Part shown: positions 39,301 to 51,834 of the stretch, piece by piece
Position numbering within the stretch: the stretch's first letter is position 1
Layout of the letters: every line of letters begins with the position of its first letter
Assembly: GCA_963082975.1 (NCBI GenBank)
Contig: OY720344.1
Coordinates: forward strand, 81,828,053-81,892,052
Reading direction: 5' to 3'
DNA: 64,000 nt
From: Labia minor
Taxonomy: Eukaryota > Arthropoda > Insecta > Dermaptera > Spongiphoridae
The notes under the pieces: model-generated
Database searches by the model: none
The model's input: only the letters and a program-made list of their open reading frames with translations
Told to the model about the DNA's origin: nothing
Translations under genes and position numbers: made by a program

Positions 39301-39370
39301 TGCACGTAAATGACGTCTATAGACGTTCGGCTACTGTTGATGTAGGTGCAAACGACGTCTATCGACGTCA
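39301..39370. repeat. Paired CG-rich palindromes
   Basis: ACGTCTATAGACGT (39313-39326) is a perfect palindrome, and GACGTCTATCGACGTC (39354-39369) a near-perfect one. Each follows a TGCA. They form a two-copy repeat about 41 bp apart in otherwise AT-rich DNA. They could be subterminal sites of a lost transposon or factor-binding sites (TGACGTC is CRE-like). Confidence 0.6.
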
Positions 39371-39966
39371 GATTATAATTATTATAAATAAATGTATATG
39401 AAGCAAATATGGATCATAAATTTATTTTCTTTTAAATTCAACAATATCAATCAGTGTAAGAATTAATTTCAATGAATAAATAATAAATTAATTATTATTT
39501 ACCAAAAAAAAAAAGTAATAAAAATCTCCAAAAACTAACAAATTTTGCAAAAAAAAATGTGCTTTTTTAGACCTTCAATAGTATAAAAATGACAACGTGT
39601 TAATATTTGTTTGTTTGTATTTTTAGCTGGTGGATAGATAAAAATAGCTTTGTCAAATTAATTTATTAATAATAAGTTGAAAATGGGGAGTGGGGGGAGA
39701 TGTGGAGATTTCTATTCTGTTTATTCCAGGAATTTCAATTTGTTTTATCAAATACCAATGAAATGTTCAAAACTAAATTGTTTCAAACTGAAATGGATTT
39801 GTCAGACCTGAGTATTTTCCCTCAGAACAGGAAAAAGAAAAAAAATTGCAATATTTATTTGCGGTAAAATATAAACAAATATATAACAAAATATTTCTAA
39901 AAATAGTGTTGTATTGGAATTACTTATAGAAGTGTTTTTTTGGATTGTAATTTAAAATAAGTTAAC
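39371..39966. other. AT-rich spacer, no gene seen
   Basis: No signal. Confidence 0.6.
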
Positions 39967-40310
39967 CTGTGGCCAGGCACAGAACCGACCGACGGTTTGA
40001 AATAAACTAATTTCCAGCTACAGAAACAATTTCAAATAATTTTAATATAGCTATTAATGCAATAAAAAACAAATATGGATATAACATAAATATTTTTTTT
40101 TTATTTTATTTATAATATATAAGGAGGCGCTGTCTGTGATTTCATGGCGTATAATTTCACGTCATATAATTTTAAATTAAGAAAAAATTAATGAAGATGA
40201 TTTTTAAAACCAATACAAAGTGCATGATTCGCGGAGATATTTATGTAAAAAATCTCATGTGAAATTTGGTGTGAAAACAATACCTCCCTTACTATCATCG
40301 GTCGGTAAAA
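39967..40310 (-). mobile_element. Family B element, copy 3, with replaced middle
   Basis: Hairpin CTGTGGCCAGGCACAG and ACCGACCGACGG at the left, ATCATCGGTCGGTAAAA at the right. The usual interior from about 40015 to 40220 is replaced by unrelated sequence, part of which (TTTCACGTCATATAATTTTA) matches the repeat at 3436-3490. Confidence 0.8.
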
Positions 40311-42627
40311 ATGTGTTTATTTTGTATAATCTGATCATCAACCAAAAGGAGTGAGAGATATATTGTCCATCGTTTGCCAATATGTCGTAGGGTGGAATAA
40401 AAATACAATTTCATTTATTTATTTATTCGTTCGTTCCATTTATTTGCATAATTATTCTCTTTCATTTGAAATAAGATATATAACAATAAATTTAAATATA
40501 TATATATATATATATATACTTAAAAATGATAGAGATCCATAGAAATAAATTAAATAAATTTAAGTGAATTAAATTCAAAATGAGAACAAAGTTGAATAAT
40601 CTTTTCAATAATATTTCGGCCATCTATTAGAAACTAGAGCCTTAAACAGTTTAATAAAATAGTTAACGTTAATGTTTCATTTTATCAAAAAGTTAAATCA
40701 ATAAATTACAATATTTTTACAATTTACAAAAGACACAATTAACGAAATTATAAGAATTATTATAATAAAGTTTCTTTAACGCCTTTAATAAACGTCAATT
40801 TATAAACATATTATTACCTCAAAGTTAGTTATTGACTGTTAGATTACTTCTGATTACATTTGACCAACCGAACGGGATATTACTTATATTTTTTTAATTG
40901 AACATCATGAATCTGTAATGAAGATTAATTTTAATTCATATATACTCCAATTTTGTTTGCGTGATTCGATAATATACTTAATTTTAAAAAAATAATTAGT
41001 TATTTTTTTTAAATTTAATTATAATTTCATTATTTACTTTGTCATTCTAGATGAAAAATTACATTAATTAAATAATATTAGTTTTAAAAAATAAGGACAA
41101 ATTTAAATTAGTAGAAAATGCTTTATTTTTTTTTATTTTTGAAAGTCAATTATCATGAATAAAACGTTTATCCTGTAAATTATTAATGATTATGGACTAA
41201 AATCGAGTGATAAAGAGGTCTACGCCCTCAAAATACGAATTTTGTTTAATCAGTAGCAAAAATGATATCTCAATGAAAAGAGTTTGTTAAAATATTAATA
41301 TATTTTACTAGAACGAAATTATTTAATAAAATCAATTTTAATTTAAAGAAGATATTAATTAAGGCTAATCAAATAAATTTTATAATGGTAATTTTAGAAT
41401 AATCACTATTTACAGTAATGAATGTTCTACTATCTCTCGCCTACGTTGCTTGTAAATTTATAAGTAAGTCTTAATACTTTCTTGCTTATCAAAAGCTAGA
41501 TCAACAAATGATAGGCAAAAAGAATATGTTACAATCGATAACATACATCTGTTATATAACAAAATTTATATACATTGAACAATTTCTTATTAAACAATTA
41601 TTTATATATATAATATATTTATTTATATGAAATTTATATAACACAATTGCAACACTCGATTCTCTATAACAAAATTAATTGTAGAAAATTACTGGCATTT
41701 ACTTTAATTGAGTCCAAAAGACCACCCGAAGCGAATAATTCTAGACAATAATCCAGTGTTTGTATATATGCACATCAATGAGTGAAAAACAAACAAATAA
41801 ACAAACATGACATATCTTTAGATGGGTGGGGCTACCTTCAAGCTTCAATACTTTTCTACTGATTATGAAATTTAATAAAATTAAATTTTTACTAACACCC
41901 ATATCACTTTTAAGAATCATTAGCTAAAAAAAAATTAATTTATCTCTCACTAAACGACGTCCAAATCTTATCTGACGTTTGTTATATACATATATTATAT
42001 ATATGATTAAAAAATAAATTATCAAAAGTGGATTAATAACGAATTGATAAATAACGAATGATTATTTGTTTTACAATCTAATAGTATTCTAATATTTCAC
42101 TATCATTTTGAAATTAAATACAATTCGAACATTATTTTAAGAGATTAATATGTAATTTTTGTGATTTGTATAATAATACGATTTTCAATGAATATGAATA
42201 TATAAATTACAAAGGCAATTGAATCGACGTTCAGTAAATGAAGAATGTGAATTACAATACACAAATATGAAAATACAATAAACAGACCAAACAAGTAATA
42301 TGGGAATTAAATTGGGAAAATTAAAATGGGGTATATTGGTTGAGTTTTACATATGGAAAGAAAATAAATAAATAAGACTAAAATGTATTAATATATTATT
42401 ATTTACATTGCAAAGAACATAAAGATTAAAAGGTAACATAATTTGACAACAAATAACAAACAAAAGTTAGTTTATTATATAAGAAATAATTTTCAAAGAA
42501 ATGGTTTATAATTAGAATAGAATAAGAATAGAGCAAATTTATTTTTCTTGGAGTATCATAAATATAATTTTATGTTAGATATCGATACTCTGAATTTAAT
42601 TAGCAAAAGAAGGGAGGGGGAATAATC
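40311..42627. other. AT-rich spacer, no gene seen
   Basis: A (TA)n run at 40498-40519. The open frame beginning 40351 is AT-driven. Nothing recognised. Confidence 0.55.
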
Positions 42628-42635
42628 ATATAAAG

Positions 42636-42823
42636 CAGTGTTTCCCAATTTGGGGTCAAAGCCCCCCAGGGGGGCAATTTGATTGTAAAGGGGGGCAATT
42701 CGAAAATGGACGCGAAACGAGTTTAACCCTTTTTAATATTAAAAATTATGTATATGTTACATAGGGTGGCATAAGAATTTTAGCAGGGCTTAGATGGGGC
42801 ATGGTAAAGGTTGGGAAACACTG
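42636..42823. mobile_element. hAT MITE (188 bp)
   Basis: Both ends begin CAGTGTTTCCCAA read inward. A perfect 8-bp duplication ATATAAAG (42628-42635 and 42824-42831) fits nnnTAnnn. The left subterminal region has stacked GGGGGGCAATT motifs. Confidence 0.9.
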
Positions 42824-42831
42824 ATATAAAG

Positions 42832-44488
42832 CATTTTTTATTTGTATAATAATGAAACATTTTTTGTTCTTTTAATGATCTAATTAATTATAAATTGGTA
42901 GAATAATCATATAAGGATTTAATTTAATGAAAAAACAACCTCTATTCTTCAGATAAATGTATTTTTCAAAAAGCTCCTTATTTTGTCCTAATTAAATCTT
43001 AATTTCAAGAAATATAAAGCGAAGTTTTTAGAATAAAATTCAGAAATGAAATATATTCAAAAATTATTTATACAAGTTTAATATTAATTTTTCTAATTAA
43101 TTATAAAATTGTATTTTTACTCATATATTATTTCATAATATTATGAAATATGTATACATATACATATTACAATGAACAAAAAATATAAAATTGTGTGAAT
43201 TAAAATTAGCTAAAATAATAAAAAAAAAACTTGAAAATTTTTTTTAACTATTAATCAAAACAGTCAAATTATCATATAAAACCAGTTAGTATTAATTTAA
43301 TCTTTTGATGAACAATTACAATAAATTGATTACGAATATTAAAACAAAATATAATTATAAAAAATTATTTATATTTATTATTTAGAATAATTAGTTATAA
43401 TTTACTTTTTAAAAAATAAATATTTTGAAATATATTGCAAAATATTTTTTATTTATTGTTAGTTTTATAGTAAAATAGGATTTCAACGGCCATTTTGATG
43501 AGTTAGAAAATTCGCTCTACTAACTTTTTTTTATAGTTTTTTTGATGTTTTATAATAATCCCCAAAATTTTTTTTAAATATTATTCTGCGTCCGTAAATA
43601 CTTAGCGAATTCATATGACGAATAAGTTTTATTTTAAATTCATAAATAAGAGTTGGTGCATGAGGAGTGGCGGCTAGGAGAGGCGGGGCTACCCCCTCCT
43701 CCTGGAGTGATTTCCCCTCCACCACAGTCTTCTACTCTCTCAAACGTCCGGGGGATAAAAAAGTAATTTTGACAAAGATTTTTATTTTATTTATTTATTT
43801 TTTTTTATTTTTTTGGAATTAAACATCTCATTAGTTGAGATTTACCCACCTCTTACAATATTTATCCAGGTTAGGTTAGGTTTTGTAGGAATGGTAGGGG
43901 CAAGCGCGGGAACTGCTTGGCCGAGGGTGGAGGTCGACTCATGCGCCAACTTTTACCTCCTCGACTATAGAACCTTTGGTTAAATTGGTCTGGTTACTAA
44001 TGCCATAAATAAATAAATAAATAAAATACATTATAAAATTATATTGCCAAACCTTTTCGAGTTTATTATGGCTCAATTAAAAAATTTAGTCATGACACAA
44101 AAAAGGTTATATTTTCGATTTTTCAATATGGCTCTAAGTAACACCAAGTGTGGGCACCCCTGTTATATTGTATAAAAATTTGAAAATTTAGAGAAAATTG
44201 TTTATTATTAGTATGATTTTTGGAAACTCTTTTATGGATGAATTATAACTTCTAAAAATAGCAATAACACCTAAGGGGATATATTTATTATATATAGTTA
44301 CTGTTTCATAATTACAACAGGTTTCATTTGTTAATTTTATAATTAAATTTTTTTTCTAATTTCATTAAAATTTTATTATTCATTTAATATTAAAGATAAT
44401 AATAATTCAAGAATTTTGAAAGAAAATATTTTAGATATTTTTGCCAGAGTGAGAAGAATGTTGAAGGTATGCTTTTATGACATTTTGG
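42832..44488. other. AT-rich spacer with a probable SINE-like patch
   Basis: At about 43865-44030 a GC-richer stretch (GGTTAGGTTAGGTTTTGTAG, then GGTCGACTCATGCGCC) ends in (AAAT)n, as SINE or LINE tails do. The two TTAGG units may be chance or telomere-like. Another GC-rich patch at 43660-43750 has an incidental open frame. Confidence 0.4.
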
Positions 44489-44574
44489 GGCGGGATGCTG
44501 TAAATAAGAAACCTGGCCAGACATCGAACAAGCCATATGGTCGAGAGGACTGTTTCTTAACATTTCATCCCGCC
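44489..44574. repeat. Long imperfect stem-loop of pre-miRNA size
   Basis: Arms GGCGGGATG and CATCCCGCC (9 bp), then TAAGAAAC and GTTTCTTA (8 bp), then GGCCA and TGGTC (5 bp with one wobble), separated by small internal loops, in 86 nt. This is the size and shape of a microRNA precursor, but it could equally be a small decayed palindromic element. No expression evidence. Confidence 0.5.
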
Positions 44575-45535
44575 ATTATTAGTTAGATCTAATCTATTAA
44601 CTTAGAATGGCATCCATTTAGTACCCTGAGTCATTCAAACCCCACCCTCTCCATATGACTCGTTCTTTTTCAAACATCTTCGGCGTTTTTCATTCTTCGC
44701 GTTGACTAATTAAAGTGTTTTGTACGAATTTAAGAAAAAAAAAAATATGGAATTCATGTCAAGATATCATTATTCTCGATAAGATCAATAAAAAACATCG
44801 TTAAAACTCCATATTGACGATTATTACTATCGATTTTGTTTTGTTTGACAAAGATTAAGAACATAAAGATTTCCCCCAAAAACTATACAAATGAATTTCG
44901 ACAGTTTTTCAAACCATCATGATTGTTATTTTTTTTATAATAAAGGTAATTAAAAGATTTTTTTTAATGTAAGAATAGTTATTTTTTTCTTAATTCTATT
45001 CATTTTCTCAAAAAAAGATATATTCTACGGAAATAGCACGAAATATATAAACAAAAAAAATATATAATAATAATAATCATCAAAAAGGTTTGCATAAAAT
45101 AGAAATAAAGATTTTTTTAAATCAAAGACTATTTATTATTATTATCCTTATATTATTTTTGCTAATTTTTTTTAATTGCATTACGTGTTATAGAACACTT
45201 AATAAGAAAGATTAAATATTATTTTTTCAACCAAATGTTATTTATTTATTTTTTATAATTACGAATAATTAATTTTTTAATTATATGATTATTTTTTAAT
45301 GATAAAAAATAATATTCAAATTTTTTTTTTTCCATTTTATTTATTTTAAACGTATTATAACGGAATGGATATTGATTTTTTATAAAATTAATCGTAAACC
45401 AATCACATGCACTTTATAATATCACAATCAGTAAACAGATTTATAATAATAAATAAATAAATAATCAGTATACCAAATAACTTTCTCCAGAATTTTTATT
45501 TTTATTCAAATATCTTTTCATTTTACAATAATATC
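44575..45535. other. AT-rich spacer, no gene seen
   Basis: No signal until the (ATCT)n run that marks the LINE tail. Confidence 0.6.
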
Positions 45536-45786
45536 TATCTATCTATCTATCTCCGTGGCTCTAGAAAGTTCTTTGTCGCAGCAACCACACTTCTCCAAGC
45601 ATCCCTATTCTGAGCCACAACCCTCCAGTCCCTACCCTCTCCCATCTCTCTCATGTCCCTTCCCACATTATCCATCAACCTGGTCTTTGGTCTTCTAAGT
45701 GGGCGTTTCCCACTCGGTCTCCCCACCAATATATTTTTCGCCATCATTTCCTCTCCCATTCTAGCCACGTGCCGTGCCCGTCGCAT
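45536..45786 (-). mobile_element. LINE 3' fragment, copy 1
   Basis: Minus strand. The 79-codon frame (45547-45786) is the C-terminal tail of a non-LTR reverse transcriptase, with RHVARMGEEMMAKNILVG and GKRPLRRPKTRLMDNVGRD, and ends at a (GATA)n tail (45536-45553). The fragment is cut off just upstream of HVARM, so it is strongly 5'-truncated. The frame is intact. It matches the fragments at 55.1 and 61.0 kb and also keeps the MREMGEG segment that the 55.1 kb copy lacks. Confidence 0.8.
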
Positions 45787-47164
45787 AATAAATCTATAAA
45801 ATTATTATTAAAATATTATATAAAGATCCCGTAATTTTATTGTATGATATATAAATAATATATTTTATTAAAATTATTTTATTTTATGATTAAAATACAA
45901 CTATTAATATATTTTTTTTGGATAAAACGAGCATGAAATAAATAAAATTGAACAAAAAATAAATGAAAAGTATGTGATTATTTTATTTATTTATTAATCA
46001 AAAACACAATTACAATGCAATTAAAAAAAATTGGGTATATATATATATATATATATATTACTAAAAAGATAATAATTTATAAATTGGTTCAATTAATTAC
46101 TGAATTTGATAAATAAAAATAAAAGAAAAAAAAACAAAACATAATTTTATTATTGAAAAATTTATCACATCTAAATACCGAAAATTAAAAATGAGTGTAT
46201 AAAGAAGTAAAAATTGATGAAATTTTGACAAAAACAAGAATTTAACAGTAATTTCCAATTGCCTTATAGATTTCTCAATGCAAGGTGCCTCATTGCAGAT
46301 GACACATCGCATATTTCCTCTTCTTCCGAGTTTGGATTGGCTTGTCGCGATTGAGTCAGCTTACCTCAAACAAACAAACCGTCATCCATCCACTCTCCAC
46401 CTTGAAAATGATTCTCATCCATTCGTAGCATCTTTATCTCTCTCTCCCTTACACTCTCTACCTTCCCAATTTCTATTTTGATAAATGTTTTAATTAAATA
46501 CGACCTTGGGAGGATGGCAAATGCACCACGCAATTTCTCCAGAGGGAGGCGATGACGTTCAAGGGTTGCTGGCGTATGAAACCACTTTGTACCACACGGC
46601 TCATTATCTTGCCCCTTCGAGCTATCGATTTCAAGCTAATTATAGAATCACTCATCAGAAATGCTAAATAGCTTATTATATACTGACAATACTATTAAAA
46701 TCTACAATTGAAAACAATAATTTATCTCGTTTCTGTTACTAAAAATAACCTAATAAATAGTAAAATTTTATTCATATTATAAATACACTTGGAAAAAGCT
46801 TATACGACACAAATAATGGTAAGATATGCTAGTTTCATATGTCATATTTCTTAGTAATAAAAAAAAAATTAATGTCTTCCTAGATATTCAAGTGATTCTT
46901 ATCGTTGTTGTATTCAAGATTATTAAGAGATCTCAATGACGCTAAAATTTTCATATGATTTATGATAAAAAAGCTTCTTGATTTATCGACTTTGAAATTA
47001 ATAACGGCAATTAATAGATGTCACATAAATTGTAGATTTTACATACTTAATAAATGCGATATATCGTTTAAATAAAATTAGAAAATAATTAAGTAAATAA
47101 TACAAATTCAAAATATTAATTTATATCTTTATATATCCATTAGATATATTTATAAATAAAAAAT
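45787..47164. other. AT-rich spacer with one GC-richer island
   Basis: Island 46280-46640. The open frames here (46278-46481 on +, and about 52 codons on the minus strand near 46490-46650) show no domain. Could be conserved non-coding. Confidence 0.45.
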
Positions 47165-47556
47165 CTGGAGAGTCTCCACTCGACTATCTCGTAAATGTGA
47201 ATTTGATTAATTAACATATATTATATTTAAATTAAATTTAATTAATGAAATTATAAATTACAATTAATAAATAATATGTAATATCTTTATTTTTACGGTC
47301 AGTTTAGAGGAAAAAAAATGAAAACGTGGTAGGGAACGATGAGCTATATTTTCAAATGTTGATAGAAAACTAGGAATTTTGAATAATGCCCGTGTACCAA
47401 ATTTTATTATTCTAGTTCAAACCGCTTTTTCGTAATCTTGTCTACACATACACACACTTAGAGAAAATGACTCAGGGACCTTCAAAACGTATAAAAACAT
47501 CAAAATCTCAACATCGAAAATTTTTGTGATCGCAATACTATCTCTGGCGAGATAGT
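47165..47556 (-). mobile_element. Family A element, copy 8, internally deleted
   Basis: Hairpin end TGGAGAGTCTCCA plus ACTATCTCG at the left and the CTATCTCTGGCGAGATAGT palindrome at the right. The central part with the CACGTG block is deleted between about 47280 and 47285, where the copy jumps to ATCTTTATTTTTACGGTCAG. Confidence 0.85.
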
Positions 47557-48319
47557 AAATAGAAATTGACAATATTTGAAAATGAAAAATATATTATTAA
47601 AATAAAACGAAAATTTTGATTTTTTGTTTTCTTTGATTTAATATAATAATAGTTAAATAAGTGTAAAGAATTAAAACTAAATTTAACATATCTAACATCA
47701 AATAATAATAAGATAAAATTTATAACTGATTTATTTAACGGATTCTAATCAGAAGGGTCATTGGTCACTCATTCATCGTGATGAACATTGACACCAGGCT
47801 AATAAACAAAATAAGAGGATTAATTTTATGATTAAAAGAAAAGGAATTTGTCGAATATTTTATTTTCTCAAGAAAGCTTTTTATCATAAAACAAAGAGGT
47901 AGGCTGTTACATTTCGAGTTGTTGAGAGAAAAAAAAATGTTAATAAATGTTGAGTGGTTGGGCTCAGAACCTCAAGAGGGATATTGTTAAAGGTTCCAGG
48001 GTTTCCGAATTATCGTTTTAAGTGACTTGGATGATTGCATTGTGTTATGAAAATTCTCACATTAGTGTCATATTTTTATTCTCAAGGAGTGAGTATTATG
48101 TATAAACGAAAAAGAGAAAGAAATATAATTGAATAAAGAATATTCATATTTGAGAAATATATAATAATAAAATCAAATGAAACAGTCAGTCCCTAGCAGT
48201 TAAGGATCAATTTCTAAAGATGTTACGGAATTATTCATTATTTTAATTTATTTTATGTATCATAAATTTCTATATATATATATGTATGTATACACTTGTA
48301 TAAGGAAAATAAAAAATAT
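47557..48319. other. Spacer, no gene seen
   Basis: Slightly GC-richer at 47740-47810 and 47890-48060. No frame or repeat recognised. Confidence 0.5.
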
Positions 48320-48835
48320 GAGCTGTGGCCAGGCACAGAACCGACCGATGATTTGAAATAAATTAATTTTCAAACAATTATATATACTGTATATATATAT
48401 ATAAAGTATAAAAAAAAATATTTTTAAAACTCGAATTAAAATGACTATATTATATTATCTTGGTTTTTATTTTTAGTTTAATTACTCAATTATTAATTAA
48501 TACTATATTTTAAGTGAAATATTTTTGGACAATAAATATAAAATTAATACTTTGTAAACTACCACTTCCAGTTTCGATATACACTAAAAGTTGAAGAATT
48601 CATCCTACTGACGCATCAACTAAATATACCAAATTTTATCAAAATCCGTTAAGTCGTTCAAGCTATAAACGTTTATATGGACACACAATGAACAGATGGA
48701 CGGACGGACAGACATCACCCTAAAAATACTTTTTTCGGTTAACAAAATGCATGATTTGTGGAGATATGTAAAAATATCTACATGTGAAATTTGATGTGAA
48801 AATAATACCTTCCCTTCCTATCGTCGGTCAGTAAA
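48320..48835 (-). mobile_element. Family B Helentron-like element, copy 4
   Basis: Full-length: hairpin CTGTGGCCAGGCACAG, ACCGACCGATG, TA microsatellite, AAAATCCGTTAAGTCGTTCA, GGACGGACGGACAG microsatellite, and right end TCGTCGGTCAGTAAA with one change from the consensus repeat. Confidence 0.85.
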
Positions 48836-49308
48836 GAATAAATTTATCCTTACGATATATTTTGCAAAATAATTTTGTTAATTGTCTTTTAACAAGGATA
48901 TTTCTAAATTTTATAAATATATTTGAACAATTTGTATTCTTTATAATAACAAGATGACCTATTTCTAAAAGTTCTTATCATACTTTTGTAAATATAAATT
49001 AATATGAAATTATATTAATGATAAGACAGACATAACAAATAAAATTATTCAATAATTATTTTCCAAAATTTACCATTGAGATGGATATTTTTTTAAAAAA
49101 AAAAAAAGGAAATATGAGAAGTCATTAACGATAATAGCAAACAATAATATATTTTATTTAAATGATATAGATAAAATTCTAATATATATATTCCTACATA
49201 ATTTATAATTATCTAAAATCGATATTATAATAAAAAAATATCTTAAACGAGTTAAAACCAAATGAATACAACTAGTCTGTTGTAATTTAATTTATTTTTA
49301 GAAATTAT

Positions 49309-49349
<41 letters not shown>

Positions 49350-51080
49350 CTGATTTAAGATAAAAATATATATAAAATGAGATTGTCAAAGGAAATTACA
49401 TAGAAAATGACGGAAATTTTATGTGACACACAAATGGTACTACACTGCTTTAATGACTAGATAAATAAACAGCTTAAGGTATTATATAAAATGAATTAGA
49501 TTTTAATCAAAAGTTTTTTTTTTCAATATTTAATAACGAGTAATTTTGATATAATTTAAATTTTTAGTAACTATTAAATGTATTTTAGTGTTATTGAAAT
49601 CATATTATTTTAAAAGTAATTATATTCTTCTTGATTCTTTTTTCATTTTTTTTAAAAAAATTGAATTATATTTATGTTAAGTAAAAAATTATTTAGAAAA
49701 TTACATAAATAATATACGATGATTGATGGAGGGCTTTATTTTTTATATAAACAAAATAATATCTTTGCAATTCATCACACAAATTTAAAAATTTTAAAAT
49801 ATAAACTTTACCGTTAAAAAATTTGTGTTTTATTATAATCTAAAAAAAGAATGATTTATTTTAGATTTTTTAAAAGATTAAATAATTGTCAAAAAATGAA
49901 ATTGATTTTATTAAAATGTTTGCGTTTTTAATGATTACTTCCTCTGTTGGAATCTTATAATAATTAATGACCTTTTATTTCGCGCTTTGGTTTTTAATTA
50001 ATTCATAATTCAAATTGGTTTTTCGTTTTTTTTCCTACCCTTTGTCTTTTTTCATGATTCGATTCATTTAATGTCATTTAAGAAACAATAATAAAAAAAA
50101 ATCATTGTCAATTGAGTAGAAACTTAATTGAAGCGGATAATTATAATCTTCATTAAGCCTTGTGCGGAACGGGAAATGTTTTGGTTTTTTTTTAAAGCTT
50201 CACAGCTTATAAGTAACCAAAATCTTGCCTACGTGCGATTCCAATTAAGAAACCATGCGAAAGGGATGAATGCAGGGTAGATAATCCCTTCGGAACAAGC
50301 AAGTATAGGAAACTTTTCGATAATACTTCGGTGGGCTGTGATTCATTAATTAGAGATAAGACCGAGAGCCTCCAGTACTTGAAAGTATGTGGTTGAGGTG
50401 TGGGAAGGGGAGATTATTTATATGCACGACTTTACAGGATTATCTTTCTGTTAAAAGCTTTTTTTTTTTAAATGTTTTTTTTTTTTTATTTCTTTTATTT
50501 TGTGGGTTGGACGTTTTAGAAGATCGGAACTGGTGTTTTAAGTTCAAAATCGACTAGACAATTAAAATTCTCTTTAAATATTAAAATCATTACCATACAG
50601 GTATATAGCCATTCTAAGACTACAAAATATCTTTTGTGATTATTACTTAAAATGAAAAAAAAAAATTAATTTCAAGTAAAAAAATAATAAAGTTATTGCA
50701 CCATGAAGTTCGAATTCATATCATTTGAAATTTTTTTTTCTTTTTCCTCATTATGTTTAGATGGAATTAATACTAACGCGAAAAGGGCAAACAATCCTTT
50801 TTACCTGAACACTCAAATATTTCAACCTATTTTTTTCTTTTATTTTTCAGGTTTGTCTGTAAATTGTCTTGTCCTTTAAAAGAAAGGAATTCACTATTGA
50901 ATTGCACACATTCGACAATCGACTTTTGTGAAATTTCCCTTAATAAGCTTCTACTGAGAAACTAGTTCTTTTGTATATAGGAACGAACGTGCCCTTAACA
51001 AAAGAAAAAAAACAAGTTAACTTGTTTTATAGGTATATATTTCTAAATTTTATTCTTATATTAAAAATTACATACATATA
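48836..51080. other. AT-rich spacer with one GC-richer island
   Basis: A (TA)n run at 49317-49346. Island 50160-50420 has no coding sign. Confidence 0.5.
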
Positions 51081-51180
51081 GGGTAAAGCATACAGTCGTT
51101 GGCCCCCTTAAGCAACTCCTAGAAGTCTTTAATGCATATTTGGGCACATTGCGGTACTATCTCTGCCAAATGTGTGTTTA
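51081..51180 (+). mobile_element. Family C fragment, copy 3
   Basis: Left end GGGTAAAGCATACAGTCGTT after TA, matching copies 1 and 2 for about 100 bp up to the ATCTCTGCCAAAT region. No right end found, so it is truncated. Confidence 0.75.
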
Positions 51181-51577
51181 AAATTTTTGGCCTTATTAAG
51201 GGCATATCAAAGAGAAATACCGAAACAACAATGCATTTATTTTAATTATTAAAATATCGGCACTTCAATCAAAATTACAATGTAATTCTTAGAAATATTT
51301 TTATAATATATATTTTAAAAATAAATGCAGGAGTTAAATAAAACAAATAAATATTGTATGTATTAAGTATGAATGAAGAATTTGAACATGTTATATAAAT
51401 AATGTACATAGAATTTATTATTCATTATTGAATTTATGAATACAAATCAAATAATGTCATGGTACTAATATTTACTAAAAAAAATTTAGGAGTGGTTCGA
51501 AATAGATAAGTCTTAAAATATGTTTAAGAATAAAAATAAACATTCCATCATATATAATATAAATATATATATATAAA
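51181..51577. other. AT-rich spacer, no gene seen
   Basis: No signal. Confidence 0.6.
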
Positions 51578-51585
51578 AGGGAATA

Positions 51586-51826
51586 CAGTGGCGTAGCGTG
51601 ATCTATTATATGTGTGTGTGGGGGGGGGGGTACGGGGTGGTCGGGGGGTCTCCCCCAGAAAAAATTTTGACAAAATAAATTATTTATTTATTCATAACGT
51701 TTAGACTATACTTATATGTAATTTAAAGATGTTTTTTTTTCTTTTGGATTCTCAGTTTCAAAACTAATCACTTTTAAATTTATTTTTTGCACACGTGCCC
51801 CCCCCCCCCCCGTCTCGACGACACTG
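51586..51826. mobile_element. hAT MITE with G-run and C-run near its ends
   Basis: Left end CAGTGGCGTAGCGTG (a common animal hAT MITE start); right end read inward CAGTGTCGTCGAGACG. The flanking 8-mers are AGGGAATA and AGTGAATA, one mismatch, and do not fit nnnTAnnn. Complementary G and C runs lie inside both ends. Confidence 0.65.
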
Positions 51827-51834
51827 AGTGAATA

